DNA from: a virus
Virus record (IMG/VR): IMGVR_UViG_3300044729_000435
Span: 1 to 30,774 of that record
DNA length: 30,774 bases
Strand: one strand, 5' to 3'
This document shows positions 7,139-16,063 of this stretch, piece by piece (positions within the stretch are counted from its first letter, which is position 1; each line of letters begins with the position of its first letter). The notes under the pieces are model-generated. The model ran no database searches and was not told the origin of the DNA. It saw nothing but the letters and a program-made list of their open reading frames with translations. Made by a program: the position numbers and the translations under genes.

Positions 7139-8063
7139 TTTTAAGTTCTTTTAGTTTAGATTCTGCCCAACGCTTACCTGCAAGACCGCCCCATAGAAGG
7201 AATGATATTGTGCCGCAGGCTTGCGTGTCATTCTCATCGTAGTATTCTTCGGCTCTTGATAGGTACGAGTACATCCGTGTGATGGTCTCTACACTCACAG
7301 GCTTGCCCTGTGCGAGCTGCTGCGCCCTTACTTTACCGACAGGAGTTGCACACTTGTTGCCGTTCTTCTCGTTTAGTTCAATACCACGCTTGGCGTTGTT
7401 GCGTACCGCATCGGGATAGTCAGTAAACGATTCCATCTCAGTGCGTGTTCCCGACTTCTTGCGGCCATCTCTTTTGATGATAGCAACAATCTGCGATAGC
7501 ATCAACGCTGCTTCCTGCTCCTCAAGATGCGCCATCTCTTGCTTGGCAAGGTTTAGCTTGTCCACGAAGTACCCCTCAATAGAGAATCCTTTGACCTTGC
7601 CTGTCTTGACAAAGTTTGTCCAAATCTCGGGGTTGTTGACTTTCATAGATACCATCCAAGTGCCTACGGGCAAATCAAAGCCGTACTTCTTGCTCTTGTC
7701 GTGTATCTCATCCTCAATAATCCAAGACTCCACAACCGTGAGGCCGTTGATGCCTACTTCGTGTTCAAGCGTAGCGTTGTTCTGCTTGCTCTTTTGGAAG
7801 AACATCTCGCTTGCTTTGCGGATGGTCGCTTCGCTGAAGTAAACGTAGAACTCCTCTTGGCCTTCGGCTCGGTAGATAGGTTTGTTTGGTACGAGTGCTG
7901 CTCCCATAAGGATGCGCTTTTCATCGCTCTGCGTGGCGAACTCCACGCGTTGTGAGTTCAGCGCAATAAAGTCCTCCTCAATAGCAGGATGTTCTACAAG
8001 GGAGATTGCGTCAATGCCTGTGAGGAGCATTGTTTCATCAAGTATTAGTTCTATCAGTTTCAT
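7131..8063 (-). CDS. XkdF-like putative prohead serine protease
   Basis: The 310-residue protein has an XkdF-type domain over about residues 1-180: IDAISLVEHPAIEEDFI near residue 20, LEHEVGINGLTVVESWIIED near residue 120, then VGTWMVSMKVNNPEIW and KVKGFSIEGYF. These are hallmarks of the XkdF family, proposed to be serine proteases for head maturation. His and Ser in LEHEV and FSIEG are candidate catalytic residues. A second domain (residues 220-310, with RNNAKRGIELNEKNGNKC and CGTISFLLWGGLAGKRWAES) is commonly fused to head proteins in these phages. I chose the ATG at 8063 over a longer GTG frame because it starts right after the tape measure stop. Confidence 0.8.
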   Translation of the reverse strand: MKLIELILDETMLLTGIDAISLVEHPAIEEDFIALNSQRVEFATQSDEKRILMGAALVPNKPIYRAEGQEEFYVYFSEATIRKASEMFFQKSKQNNATLEHEVGINGLTVVESWIIEDEIHDKSKKYGFDLPVGTWMVSMKVNNPEIWTNFVKTGKVKGFSIEGYFVDKLNLAKQEMAHLEEQEAALMLSQIVAIIKRDGRKKSGTRTEMESFTDYPDAVRNNAKRGIELNEKNGNKCATPVGKVRAQQLAQGKPVSVETITRMYSYLSRAEEYYDENDTQACGTISFLLWGGLAGKRWAESKLKELKNV

Positions 8064-8064
8064 A

Positions 8065-9684
8065 TTATCCAAAGGTTGCGGTGCGTATGCGCCTGCGGTC
8101 AAGTTGCGTTCCTGAAATAACCTCGCCACTCACGACATACGCCTTCATAGGCTTTTGGAATTGTGAGGCGATGCTTTCCATTAAGATGTTGTTACCGCTT
8201 TTTGATACGATGTTAAAGTTAGCAGGTTGTGATGGTACTGATGCGCCCGACTCGTAGTTTGAAGAACCGCCTGCCGATGCAGATTGAAACTGCTGACTAC
8301 GTAGTAGCGATACTTGACTTCCCACAAATGCTGCGGCTGCGCCTGCTGCAATAAATGGATAGGCAGGTACAAAAGGTGTGATTGGTGATTTTTGTGCTGA
8401 TGTATAAGCATTCACGACACTCTCTACTCCCTGCACTACCGCTTGAGCAATAGATAGTTTCTTTTGGATGTTAAACGCTTTCTCTGCATTCTTCTCATCG
8501 TTAGCATACCTCGCCTCGTAAAAGGCAGATATTGCATCAATGGCTTGACCCGTTGTTTTTACTGCATCACTTAACGCTTGCAAATTAAATCCCCTGCGAC
8601 CCTCAGCTAACTCCCGATTCTTACCATCGTACTCAACATCTAATTGATACTTCTCATCAAGAAGAGATTGGTATTGTGCATTCTCGGTTTGGCCTGCTGC
8701 TTGCGCTGCCGCAATCTGTTTATTTAAGAAGTCAATACGAATCTCGTATGCCCTTTCATATCTTTTAAATTCAAGTTCAGCAAGTTCTCGCTCGTTTTGT
8801 ACTCGGAATTTAAATATGCGTACCTCTAAATCAGTTTGAGTTGTATTGTTGGCAACACCCGTTTCTGCTTCTAACGCCTTAGCCTCGTTAATTTGTTTCT
8901 GCAATTCTAAACGCTCACGCTCAAGGCCACGTTGGTTGGACAGGTATTCTGATGTCTGACTAAGAATGCGCTCTTGTATATCAGTCTGCTCTGTGAGTGC
9001 TTGTGCAAGCGCAACTTGGTTTTCAATGTTATCCAAACGATTGACTTCAGCCGCTGCTGCTGCAATTTTTGCCTGAACCATTTTATCCTCTTCGGCTAAT
9101 TGCTCTACAAGAATATCATTAAGTAAATTATTAGCATTGATGCGTTCATCAATACTTGATAACTCATCATCACGCAACTGCCGTTGCTCTTCCGCAAGGA
9201 TTTGATATTCAAATTGTAGCCTGATGCGCTCGACTTCTGCAAGTTTAGATTGATTTTGCAGTTCTACTAATTCTTTCGCTTGGGCGGTAACACCCTTGAA
9301 GGCATCAGCTAAACTTCCACCGCCACCACTAAAGTAATCAATCAGATTGCTGATTAAGATTTGGGCGGAGAATAGCCCTGTGTTCAGTACATCAACTACT
9401 TTCTGATTGCCTGTGAATGCTTCACTTGCCGCATCAGTTAGTTTGGTTATAAGACCAAGAGCGGTGATGTTTTTAATTAAATCCCGAACGCTCTTACCCG
9501 TTTCTTTAACTTCTTCTTTTACACCTTTAACGGCAGTTTCAGCCTGACCAAATGATTGCTTGGCCTCTGTTCCAACTTTGTCAATCGACTTGTTAAGTTG
9601 ATTGATGTTTGAAATCAAATCCTTAACGGCAGCGTCAAACTGCGAGGAGTCACCATCAATGCGTATCGTTTCTACTACTGCCAT
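8065..9684 (-). CDS. Tail tape measure protein (short)
   Basis: The 539-residue protein starts with a coiled region (DSSQFDAAVKDLISNINQLN) and a short hydrophobic segment (ITALGLITKL). It continues as long Gln/Glu/Leu-rich helices through about residue 390. Near the C-terminus it has a hydrophobic Ala-rich segment (FIAAGAAAAFVGSQVSLLRS). This layout is typical of tape measures, which set tail length and may help DNA entry. Using the usual 1.5 angstroms per residue, the tail would be roughly 80 nm. Unusually, it precedes the head protease and capsid genes. Confidence 0.75.
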   Translation of the reverse strand: MAVVETIRIDGDSSQFDAAVKDLISNINQLNKSIDKVGTEAKQSFGQAETAVKGVKEEVKETGKSVRDLIKNITALGLITKLTDAASEAFTGNQKVVDVLNTGLFSAQILISNLIDYFSGGGGSLADAFKGVTAQAKELVELQNQSKLAEVERIRLQFEYQILAEEQRQLRDDELSSIDERINANNLLNDILVEQLAEEDKMVQAKIAAAAAEVNRLDNIENQVALAQALTEQTDIQERILSQTSEYLSNQRGLERERLELQKQINEAKALEAETGVANNTTQTDLEVRIFKFRVQNERELAELEFKRYERAYEIRIDFLNKQIAAAQAAGQTENAQYQSLLDEKYQLDVEYDGKNRELAEGRRGFNLQALSDAVKTTGQAIDAISAFYEARYANDEKNAEKAFNIQKKLSIAQAVVQGVESVVNAYTSAQKSPITPFVPAYPFIAAGAAAAFVGSQVSLLRSQQFQSASAGGSSNYESGASVPSQPANFNIVSKSGNNILMESIASQFQKPMKAYVVSGEVISGTQLDRRRIRTATFG

Positions 9685-9821
9685 TATCTGCGTTTTAAGA
9701 ACTCATCCCAAGTCTTGGGAATTGCGTACTTGCCTTTGGCAATATCAATCGCCTCTGACTCCTTGCGCCATTCCTCTAACTGCAAGAGTTCTATCAAATA
9801 ACTTAAATATCCTGTCTTCAT
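9684..9821 (-). CDS. Small protein before the tape measure, 45 aa
   Basis: The ATG at 9821 overlaps the TGA of the 707-residue tail gene (ATGA), and the stop shares one base with the tape measure ATG. The peptide (MKTGYLSYLIELLQLEEWRK at its start) is helical and charged. Coupling on both sides makes a real gene likely. Its position directly before the tape measure suggests a tail assembly role, but I recognise no family. Confidence 0.7.
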   Translation of the reverse strand: MKTGYLSYLIELLQLEEWRKESEAIDIAKGKYAIPKTWDEFLKRR

Positions 9822-11941
9822 ACTACGTTGAGGAGTTCAAATGTTGCTCGGCCTGTGGTTAGGTTCAACTGCACGTTGTTGATGACGTACTTGTTGTTGT
9901 TCCAAATAATCGTGTCGTTCATCTCAAGCGTTGCCATCTTACCCAATGGCAAGACCGCTTCAACCGCGTAAATCCTACGGGTGCGGTTGTATAGGTCGGT
10001 GATGTAGTCAACCCACTCCGTATTGTAGAGGCTGCGGTTTATGGTTTCCAAATGATAGGGGTCGTTGTCAACGCCAAAACAAATAGAATGCGATGCGCCT
10101 GCACTATCGTAGCGGTTTGAGGTATTGGCATACCAAGCAACAGTAATCTCTTCGCTTGTGGTGTTATCTGCGTTTACAAATGCAACAGGATTTGGAGTTA
10201 GGTTGTAGTCATCAAAGTAGCCGTAGAATAAGATAGGCGCCCCCAAGTATGGATTGAACGTACCATCCTCATTTGCTTCACTTGTGATGCTTTTGTACAC
10301 GAGTACGTTGGTAAGTGCGCTTGTATCTTGGTCTGTCAGCCTTTCAAATAAAGGGCATTCAAACGGCACCTCAACAAGGAACTGCTCGCCATCAAATGTA
10401 AAGAAGGTGCGCAGGTTGCCAAAGCCTTCGCCATACAACCGCTCATATTGAAAGCCGAGTATCTGCTCTGTCTCTTGATACTTAAACTCAATCTCTCGGT
10501 ATAGCTCAGGGCGGTTTACATCATACTCGGTGATGTCAATGTAGTCTTGCAAATCGTTTGTTGCTCCTGATGCGTACCAATCATCCAACGGCTGAAGCAA
10601 GAAGCTTGTGCCGCTTGGCACTATCACCATATTGTACATCCTAATAATGCCTGCCAAGAAGTCCTTGACTTTTATTTCGGGCATTATGTCTGAAACAACA
10701 AGGCTGAAGGTGTAGCTGACCGATGCGGTTTGGTCTACTGAGAAACTAACAGAAGCCGTATCACTATCAATGCCCGAATAGTCCGTGCATTGGTAGGTCA
10801 TTGATTCTCGTGTCTGCGAACGTATAAACAACTGAACGGTATCACCTGCGGTAAACGACAAGGCAGCCATATTTGTAGTTACTGAAGACGCAGGGTGTGC
10901 ATTAACCAATGCCGTAAAATCAAGTACTCCATTACGAAAAATCGCAAGCTCGTAATCCTTGCTTACATTTTGCATTGTAATCTGCAAGTCATATTGCTTG
11001 CTATCTACAACTGTCCAAGTGTCGGTAGTCAAATTAAACTGCGAGCCGCTACCTGTATTGCGATTCATATTTATTAACTGATAAGCAATATCATTGCCTC
11101 CTGCAAATAGATACCCTTCAAACCTGTGTAGCCATAGCGACAAGTCAATAAACGGAGTAGCCGCCAAGAAGGAACCCGTGAACGTGATGCCGTACTTTGC
11201 TTCTATCGCATCAAGGATAGCCGTCACCTTTAGGGCAGGCTTTAGCTCATAGTAGTGAATGCCGTGTTCTTCGTTAGCATTGTGGAAGGCAATGTTGGTG
11301 TCATCGTGATTGGCGTTGTTTGAATCATAAATCCAATTCTTGACAGGACTGCAAAGCGGATAAAACAACGGAGCATAGGTGTCGGTAGTCAATCGTGCCA
11401 ATATCGCAGTATCAGAATACTGATGGTCGTATGCGCTGAAGTTAAGGTCATACAAATAGTCCTCGCCAAACAAGTCAGAAAGCGTTACCAAATCCCCATA
11501 GAACGTAATCGTGTACGCATAAGGCTCGGTGCCTTTTAGCTGCACACCCTCAACCTCGATAACGCCTGAGCGGAATGGGATAGAGTTTATTTCAATCTGC
11601 GCAGGCTGCCTTAACCTTCCGTCAAACGTATTGGCTACGCTCGTGGTTGTAGCACCTGCGTTCCATACCGTATTAAAAGTATTCCAAGTGATGCCGATGG
11701 CATTCCAAACGGGATTACCTGCGGTCTCGGTAGTGATAACGGAACTTGTGATATTGGCATTGTAGTAGTGCTGAAGTATCTCGTTGTTGCGTGGGCTTGC
11801 AGGAATGGTGAATCCCTGCGTGAAGTCCGTGAACACCTTTGAGATGTCCTGCACATTCTGCACCGAGAGGTTGATGCTTATCTCCTCATCATCAAACAGG
11901 TCAAGCCGAAAGTCGTTGACGTAAATATCTACCTTGTTCAT
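9818..11941 (-). CDS. Large tail protein, hub/tip-like, 707 aa
   Basis: The protein starts MNKVDIYVNDFRLDLFDDEE and soon has NVQDISKVFTDFTQGFTIPA. This N-terminus is one I associate with tail proteins of Bacteroidota phages that follow a smaller tail protein. The middle contains beta-rich carbohydrate-binding-like stretches, and the C-terminal part resembles a baseplate-hub domain in layout (long YEREIEFKYQETEQILGFQY-like segments near residue 485). A distal tail or hub role is inferred from size and position. The ATG overlaps the upstream TGA (ATGA). Confidence 0.65.
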   Translation of the reverse strand: MNKVDIYVNDFRLDLFDDEEISINLSVQNVQDISKVFTDFTQGFTIPASPRNNEILQHYYNANITSSVITTETAGNPVWNAIGITWNTFNTVWNAGATTTSVANTFDGRLRQPAQIEINSIPFRSGVIEVEGVQLKGTEPYAYTITFYGDLVTLSDLFGEDYLYDLNFSAYDHQYSDTAILARLTTDTYAPLFYPLCSPVKNWIYDSNNANHDDTNIAFHNANEEHGIHYYELKPALKVTAILDAIEAKYGITFTGSFLAATPFIDLSLWLHRFEGYLFAGGNDIAYQLINMNRNTGSGSQFNLTTDTWTVVDSKQYDLQITMQNVSKDYELAIFRNGVLDFTALVNAHPASSVTTNMAALSFTAGDTVQLFIRSQTRESMTYQCTDYSGIDSDTASVSFSVDQTASVSYTFSLVVSDIMPEIKVKDFLAGIIRMYNMVIVPSGTSFLLQPLDDWYASGATNDLQDYIDITEYDVNRPELYREIEFKYQETEQILGFQYERLYGEGFGNLRTFFTFDGEQFLVEVPFECPLFERLTDQDTSALTNVLVYKSITSEANEDGTFNPYLGAPILFYGYFDDYNLTPNPVAFVNADNTTSEEITVAWYANTSNRYDSAGASHSICFGVDNDPYHLETINRSLYNTEWVDYITDLYNRTRRIYAVEAVLPLGKMATLEMNDTIIWNNNKYVINNVQLNLTTGRATFELLNVV

Positions 11942-13164
11942 CGTACCAAGCTGCGCTCATCAAAGCCAAAATCAAAGGACATTGTGTAATTGATAAGTTT
12001 TGTGTTCACGCTCTTTTGGTACTCCATAGTTCCACGCTGCGGTACTACGCTCACCCAATTGCTATTGGTATAGACCGCGACATACTCGCTCATCAGAATG
12101 TCCTCAATAGTCTCATCGTAATCTTGGTCAACGAACCCTGTGTTTAGGGTTAGTGTGTTGCGAGAGTTGACGTTGAAGGATTGGTACTTGCCTACCTCCA
12201 ATGAAGGGGTGGTAAAGCCATCGTTGTAGATGCTCTTTTGGTAAGAGTCCTGCGTGAAGTTACCGCGCTCATCGCTGCGCTTGAAGAACGTGATAAAGTC
12301 AGCAACGCCAAAGCGGTTAATGAACGCCACCTGCACAGGAGTGTATTTAGATTCGCAAAGAACATAGTACCTCACCGTTGCAAGGGTGGTATTGCCTGCG
12401 TTCTTTAGAATCACATCGTAGTACTGCCCTACGCCACCATCGGGTTGACTGCTTGGCTTTATCGCATTATCTAAAAAAGAATTGTTCTCAAGGTTGGCAG
12501 GGCCTACGCCTGCGTAAATCACAAGGTTTTGGCTATTGTTTGTTGTTCTGTCAGGTGGTGCGGTGCTTATGGCACTTATTTGAAAATCATCAGAATCGCC
12601 ACTCTGCCAAGTGATGACAATTTTGGCAAGAGCATTTGTGCTGCTATTGTTAATCGCAAGGGATTCATAGTTCCCTACAAGCACCTGCCTATCTCTGCTC
12701 GTTGCAAGCACGGGTTGTGATACCGCAACGGGGGCTATGTTATCACGCGTTGCCCATCCATCGGTAGCAAGAAACGCCAAAGAGCTGCCTGTTGCCCATA
12801 CCGCTGATTCAGGGGCGGCTCCGTTATTTGAATAGACCCAATCGCCAATAGGTGAAACCCACAACGCCTCACCTTGCGGACTCTGCGTGTAGCCTATGTC
12901 GTTCCATACGCTGAAGTCGTGGTAGAACTCCGAGCGTACAAGGTCGCTCACCTCAAAGTTGATGACCTCGTTGATAGAATAATTCTTACTTAAAGAATAG
13001 TTTGCAGTAGCAGGGGGCGAGGCCTTTAGGCCATTGTAAATCTTTAACTGAAGAGTCATTGAATCAAGTTGGTCATTTGCCAAAGCGTTGTTCTTGCCCG
13101 TGACAAATAAAGGGCTGCGCCCCATTGAAAGGCTGCTTGGGGTAGATGCAGTAGGTGTACTCAT
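11938..13164 (-). CDS. Tail protein, 408 aa
   Basis: A beta-rich protein without signal peptide. It begins with a Thr/Ser-rich stretch (MSTPTASTPSSLSMGRSPLF), then DQLDSMTLQLKIYNG, and ends with a domain containing LINYTMSFDFGFDERSLVR. Proteins of this length pairing with the following 707-residue protein are frequent in Bacteroidota siphophages and probably form the distal tail. Its ATG overlaps the TGA of the preceding gene in ATGA form, and its own TGA overlaps the next ATG. The exact tail position is unknown. Confidence 0.6.
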   Translation of the reverse strand: MSTPTASTPSSLSMGRSPLFVTGKNNALANDQLDSMTLQLKIYNGLKASPPATANYSLSKNYSINEVINFEVSDLVRSEFYHDFSVWNDIGYTQSPQGEALWVSPIGDWVYSNNGAAPESAVWATGSSLAFLATDGWATRDNIAPVAVSQPVLATSRDRQVLVGNYESLAINNSSTNALAKIVITWQSGDSDDFQISAISTAPPDRTTNNSQNLVIYAGVGPANLENNSFLDNAIKPSSQPDGGVGQYYDVILKNAGNTTLATVRYYVLCESKYTPVQVAFINRFGVADFITFFKRSDERGNFTQDSYQKSIYNDGFTTPSLEVGKYQSFNVNSRNTLTLNTGFVDQDYDETIEDILMSEYVAVYTNSNWVSVVPQRGTMEYQKSVNTKLINYTMSFDFGFDERSLVR

Positions 13165-13679
13165 TTTGTGGTAAATGCTTTGAAGTCTTGTTCTGTTAGT
13201 TTGAACGCCTCTACTAATTCAGTAGGTAGATTTTTGAACGCTATATTAAAAGGGGTGCTGAAGAATTTAGTTGCAGGGATTCCTTTGTTGTAGATGCTAC
13301 GGGCTAATGCGAACTGAAGGCTCTTGCGTTTTACAAACTGCCCCTTCTTATTTCGTACGCCATCCAATCCCTTCTTGATAGCCCATTGACTAAACGCACT
13401 TACGGGTGGCATCTTGTTGGTGTACTTGTAGGGAGACCCCCCTGCGCTTGAATAGGTGCTCTTTGCGCCCCTTACTCCCTTGTCTTGGTACTCACCATAC
13501 TCATCCATTGAGAACGTCAGGGAGAACTTATTATTTGAATAGTAGATATTATATTTTAGAGACTTGTATAGATTGCCCGATACGTTTTGCTTCTTGCGAG
13601 AGAGATTAGTCCTCGCCTGTTGAATGACATATTTGCCAAACTTAACAAGCACCGAAGCAAGCAAATCCTCCCGTGCCAT
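13161..13679 (-). CDS. Head-tail connector / tail completion protein (HK97 gp10-like)
   Basis: The 172-residue protein is basic. It contains SGNLYKSLKYNIYYSNNKFS and then YGEYQDKGVRGAKSTYS, the EYxxKGVxG signature of phage virion morphogenesis proteins of the gp10 kind. It also has SAFSQWAIKKGLDGVRNKKG near residue 95. Such proteins complete the tail end that joins the head. It sits in the expected place between the tail terminator candidate and the tail proteins, with ATGA coupling to the next gene. Confidence 0.7.
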   Translation of the reverse strand: MAREDLLASVLVKFGKYVIQQARTNLSRKKQNVSGNLYKSLKYNIYYSNNKFSLTFSMDEYGEYQDKGVRGAKSTYSSAGGSPYKYTNKMPPVSAFSQWAIKKGLDGVRNKKGQFVKRKSLQFALARSIYNKGIPATKFFSTPFNIAFKNLPTELVEAFKLTEQDFKAFTTK

Positions 13680-13680
13680 T

Positions 13681-14148
13681 TTAGCAGATGCTTATCTCGG
13701 TGTTTGCAAGCAGCACATCAAAGGTTGCAGTCCACCCTGCAAGCAGGTTCTCAAACCGCTCGCTAAAGGGAACGCAAGTCGCGGTGCCATCCAACTGATA
13801 AAGGTCGGTGTACAGAGTACCCCTGCGGAGTTCTGTGATGACATCGTTGATTACTGCGAGCTGCGTGTTCAAGATGTTCTGCTCGTTGCTAACTCCATAG
13901 AACGGCTCTGCCTGCAAGCGAGGATTCTCTTTGGTCTCATCCACTAAATCCATACAAACAATGCTCACGTTCATACGGACTATCTGTCCCTCGAATGTTG
14001 CTTGGTTGATGATGATGTGCGACAAAGGGAAGATGGTCTGCTTGTTTAGGTCTATGTCGAATATATCGCCTGTCGTTACCACGCTGACTTGGCTATTGGC
14101 TTCAAGGGTGTCTTTTAGCTTGGTGGTGATGTCGTAAAACTGCCTCAT
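13681..14148 (-). CDS. Tail terminator-like protein, 155 aa
   Basis: An alpha/beta-looking protein with an N-terminal helix (MRQFYDITTKLKDTLEANSQ), a VSVVTTGDIFDIDLNKQTIF strand segment and SHIIINQATFEG. It occupies the place of tail terminators or neck proteins, just before the gp10-like gene. Similar proteins follow the chaperone-like gene in other Bacteroidota phages as I recall. Its ATG overlaps the TGA of the -1 frame of the chaperone gene (ATGA), which supports that frame as coding. Confidence 0.6.
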   Translation of the reverse strand: MRQFYDITTKLKDTLEANSQVSVVTTGDIFDIDLNKQTIFPLSHIIINQATFEGQIVRMNVSIVCMDLVDETKENPRLQAEPFYGVSNEQNILNTQLAVINDVITELRRGTLYTDLYQLDGTATCVPFSERFENLLAGWTATFDVLLANTEISIC

Positions 14149-14875
14149 TTCTTTAGTTTTTCTAATTGCTTTCGTTCAATGTCATTTCGCTCTTTGTCAA
14201 ACGTGAGAAGGGTGAGGCATTGGTGAACGCCCAATCTTCCCACATCCTCAAACTTTGTGACATCTCCTTTAGCAAGGTGGTAGAATGAGGAGTACCATCC
14301 CCACTTCCTTCCGAATTGTGACTCTGTGGAGTACTCATTTTCTGCTTCTCCAAAGAGTTCATTGTAGCGGTCAACAAGTCGTTTCCTAAACGATAAAAAA
14401 AAAGCGTTGCGCCTAATACAACATCCATCGGAGCCTGCTTCATTAAGTCGCTATACTTCTCTGCCGATTCGTATGGCTCAATGTCGTATCGCTTGCCTGC
14501 TCGTTGAGTGATGGGTCGGTACAACACCGCCATCGTATTGTGCAGGTTCAGCGTGTCTGCCATATAGTTGTCAAGGTCAACGTACTCGCCAAAGCTAATG
14601 TCCTCAATGCTTGGAATGAATCCAAATGTCTTACCATCAAGATTGAACTCTTGCTTGAGGGATGGCTTGGTGCCAAACATACCATTGAGTCGGTTGACTA
14701 CCCCTGCGAGGCTTTTGAACTTTACGTTGGGCAACTTGGCAAGAGGCACTCCGCAGAATATCTCAAGCATCTTGTGGGTCAAGAACTCCTCATCGCCATC
14801 CAAGCGCACGAAGCGTTGGTATTGGTCAAGCGTTATCTCCGACAGGTCGGTGGGTACAATTACCTTTAGTTCCAT
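14145..14875 (-). CDS. Tail assembly chaperone-like fusion made by -1 frameshift (putative)
   Basis: The first 160 residues are read in the zero frame. On the T9 tract at 14395-14403 a -1 shift would continue for 83 residues to a TGA at 14145, giving 243 residues. The -1 part contains RKWGWYSSFYHLAKGD and GVHQCLTLLTFDKER, which look like a true folded domain and resemble C-terminal domains I know from Bacteroidota phage proteins at this locus. Its TGA overlaps the next ATG as ATGA, the coupling used elsewhere here. The zero frame stops at 14162. Siphophage tail chaperones (lambda gpG/gpGT) use the same device. A missing T in the assembly (T10) would join the frames equally well. Confidence 0.75.
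14162..14875 (-). CDS. Zero-frame product of the chaperone-like gene, 237 aa
   Basis: The shared N-terminal 160 residues (IVPTDLSEITLDQYQRFVRL near the start) end in GATLFF at the T9 tract. The unshifted ribosome would add 77 residues with a polar, Ser/Thr/Gln-rich tail (MSTPQSHNSEGSGDGTPHS). Compared with the -1 frame this tail looks less like a folded domain, but it stays open to within 17 bases of the next gene. If frameshifting is programmed, this would be the gpG-like short form. The ATG at 14875 follows the leader AAAAGGTTATTT and the TerL stop. Confidence 0.55.
   Translation of the reverse strand: MELKVIVPTDLSEITLDQYQRFVRLDGDEEFLTHKMLEIFCGVPLAKLPNVKFKSLAGVVNRLNGMFGTKPSLKQEFNLDGKTFGFIPSIEDISFGEYVDLDNYMADTLNLHNTMAVLYRPITQRAGKRYDIEPYESAEKYSDLMKQAPMDVVLGATLFFYRLGNDLLTATMNSLEKQKMSTPQSHNSEGSGDGTPHSTTLLKEMSQSLRMWEDWAFTNASPFSRLTKSEMTLNESN
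14395..14403 (-). other. Slippery T9 tract, probable -1 frameshift site
   Basis: On the coding strand the codons read CTT TTT TTT TAT, so a T_TTT_TTT heptamer of the X_XXY_YYZ type is present. Both P- and A-site tRNAs could re-pair after a -1 slip. The -1 frame is then open for 83 codons. I did not identify a clear downstream pseudoknot by eye. Confidence 0.7.
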
Positions 14876-14880
14876 TATTA

Positions 14881-14892
14881 AAATAACCTTTT
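14881..14892 (-). promoter_or_regulatory. Late leader motif AAAAGGTTATTT
   Basis: Identical on the minus strand to the motif before the gene at 4283, and placed 5 bases before the ATG at 14875, between the TerL stop and the chaperone-like gene. It probably aids translation initiation at genes that are not coupled to an upstream stop. Confidence 0.4.
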
Positions 14893-14896
14893 AATT

Positions 14897-16063
14897 TTAG
14901 CGTATGGCATACCTTCCAAAGTTAGGTCTGCTGAGTTTGTTGTAGGTCGCATATCTGAGTGCATCAATGGCGTGGTTGAATGCGTCTATGGGTTTGTTCA
15001 AGAGGTTGCCGTTCTTGTCCTCCACCCATTTGTAGTTCTGAAGTTCCTTGATTAGGTTGCTGCTTCGTGGGGTTACAAATAGCTTGTGCCGCTTCAGCAC
15101 GTCAATGCCCACTATGACGCTATCTGCTCCCTTCTGCGTGGGTTTCACGTTCCATCCCATACGATGCAACTCCTCAATAGATTTGGGTTCAGCAGAGTCA
15201 GCATATATTTCTGCCCTTCGGTCAAGCCCAAGTGACGCAAGCACGTTGCTGATGTCGGGGTTGGTCATACCCGTGCGGTAAATCAACTCATCCACATACA
15301 GATTGTCTCCCGACTTGTAAACTGCCACAAGTGCCGTTGGGTCGTTAGTGTACCCGAAGTCCATCCCGTGACATAGGAGCGTGGCATCCGTTGGTATCTC
15401 TCCTTGCCCGTATTGGAAGATGGTGGCTCTACTCATCCCACGTTCTCCTAATCCGTAGATTCTCCAATAGTCGCTATCGGTATCACGCAAGCGTTCTATT
15501 TCATTTCGGATGCTGCTATCAAGGAACGGGTTGTCAAGGTAGGTGGTCTGATAAAACTCGCAGTCATCACGGGTTACCACCTTATCGTATATCCAATGGA
15601 ATGCATCCGAAGGGTTGTAGTCAAGGATTGCCCTGCCTTCGGTACGCAGGATGAGCTGCTGCCAATCCTCGTAGGTTAGCTCGTTAGCCTCGTTGATGTA
15701 TAGCAAGTCCCTCTTGCGACCCCGTATCTTTTGCGGTTGGTCAAGGCTTATGAACTCCACAAGGTTGCCATTCAGATAATACTCGTGGCTTGACCTGTTA
15801 TGATAGCTCTCGTTGTACAAGTCGTGGTTGCGCAGTATTTCAAAGAAGTCCCGCATCACAGAAGCCCGAAGCGAAGGGAACGTCTTGCGGCAGATGGTGA
15901 TGGTCTTGTTTGTCTCCCGTGTGCTATAATAGAAAATCACCCATAGCAGGATGTTGTAAGTCTTTCCGCTACGAGTGCCGCCCTGCTCAACGACTATCTT
16001 CTTGTCGCTGCGCTTTAGGTGGTTATATACTTTATTGGTCTGAATCTTCTCCAAGCACTTCAA
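14897..16063 (-). CDS. terL: Terminase large subunit
   Basis: The 388-residue protein is a PBSX-type terminase. Walker A is GGTRSGKT near residue 28, and Walker B with catalytic Glu lies in DLLYINEANEL near residue 120. The nuclease domain starts at MDFGYTNDPTALV near residue 240 and contains YADSAEPKSIEEL near residue 290 and DAFNHAIDALRYA near residue 362, giving the conserved acidic residues. It drives DNA packaging at the portal and cuts the genome. No ATG is available near the 5' end, so a TTG at 16063 is the likely start, overlapping TerS by 32 bases. The length is near the usual 400-430. Confidence 0.93.
   Translation of the reverse strand: MKCLEKIQTNKVYNHLKRSDKKIVVEQGGTRSGKTYNILLWVIFYYSTRETNKTITICRKTFPSLRASVMRDFFEILRNHDLYNESYHNRSSHEYYLNGNLVEFISLDQPQKIRGRKRDLLYINEANELTYEDWQQLILRTEGRAILDYNPSDAFHWIYDKVVTRDDCEFYQTTYLDNPFLDSSIRNEIERLRDTDSDYWRIYGLGERGMSRATIFQYGQGEIPTDATLLCHGMDFGYTNDPTALVAVYKSGDNLYVDELIYRTGMTNPDISNVLASLGLDRRAEIYADSAEPKSIEELHRMGWNVKPTQKGADSVIVGIDVLKRHKLFVTPRSSNLIKELQNYKWVEDKNGNLLNKPIDAFNHAIDALRYATYNKLSRPNFGRYAIR

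Noticed and set aside
7131-8129. Longer XkdF-like frame starting GTG at 8129
   Set aside because: It would overlap the tape measure gene by 65 bases, and the added N-terminus is the shadow of that gene. The ATG at 8063 directly follows the tape measure stop.
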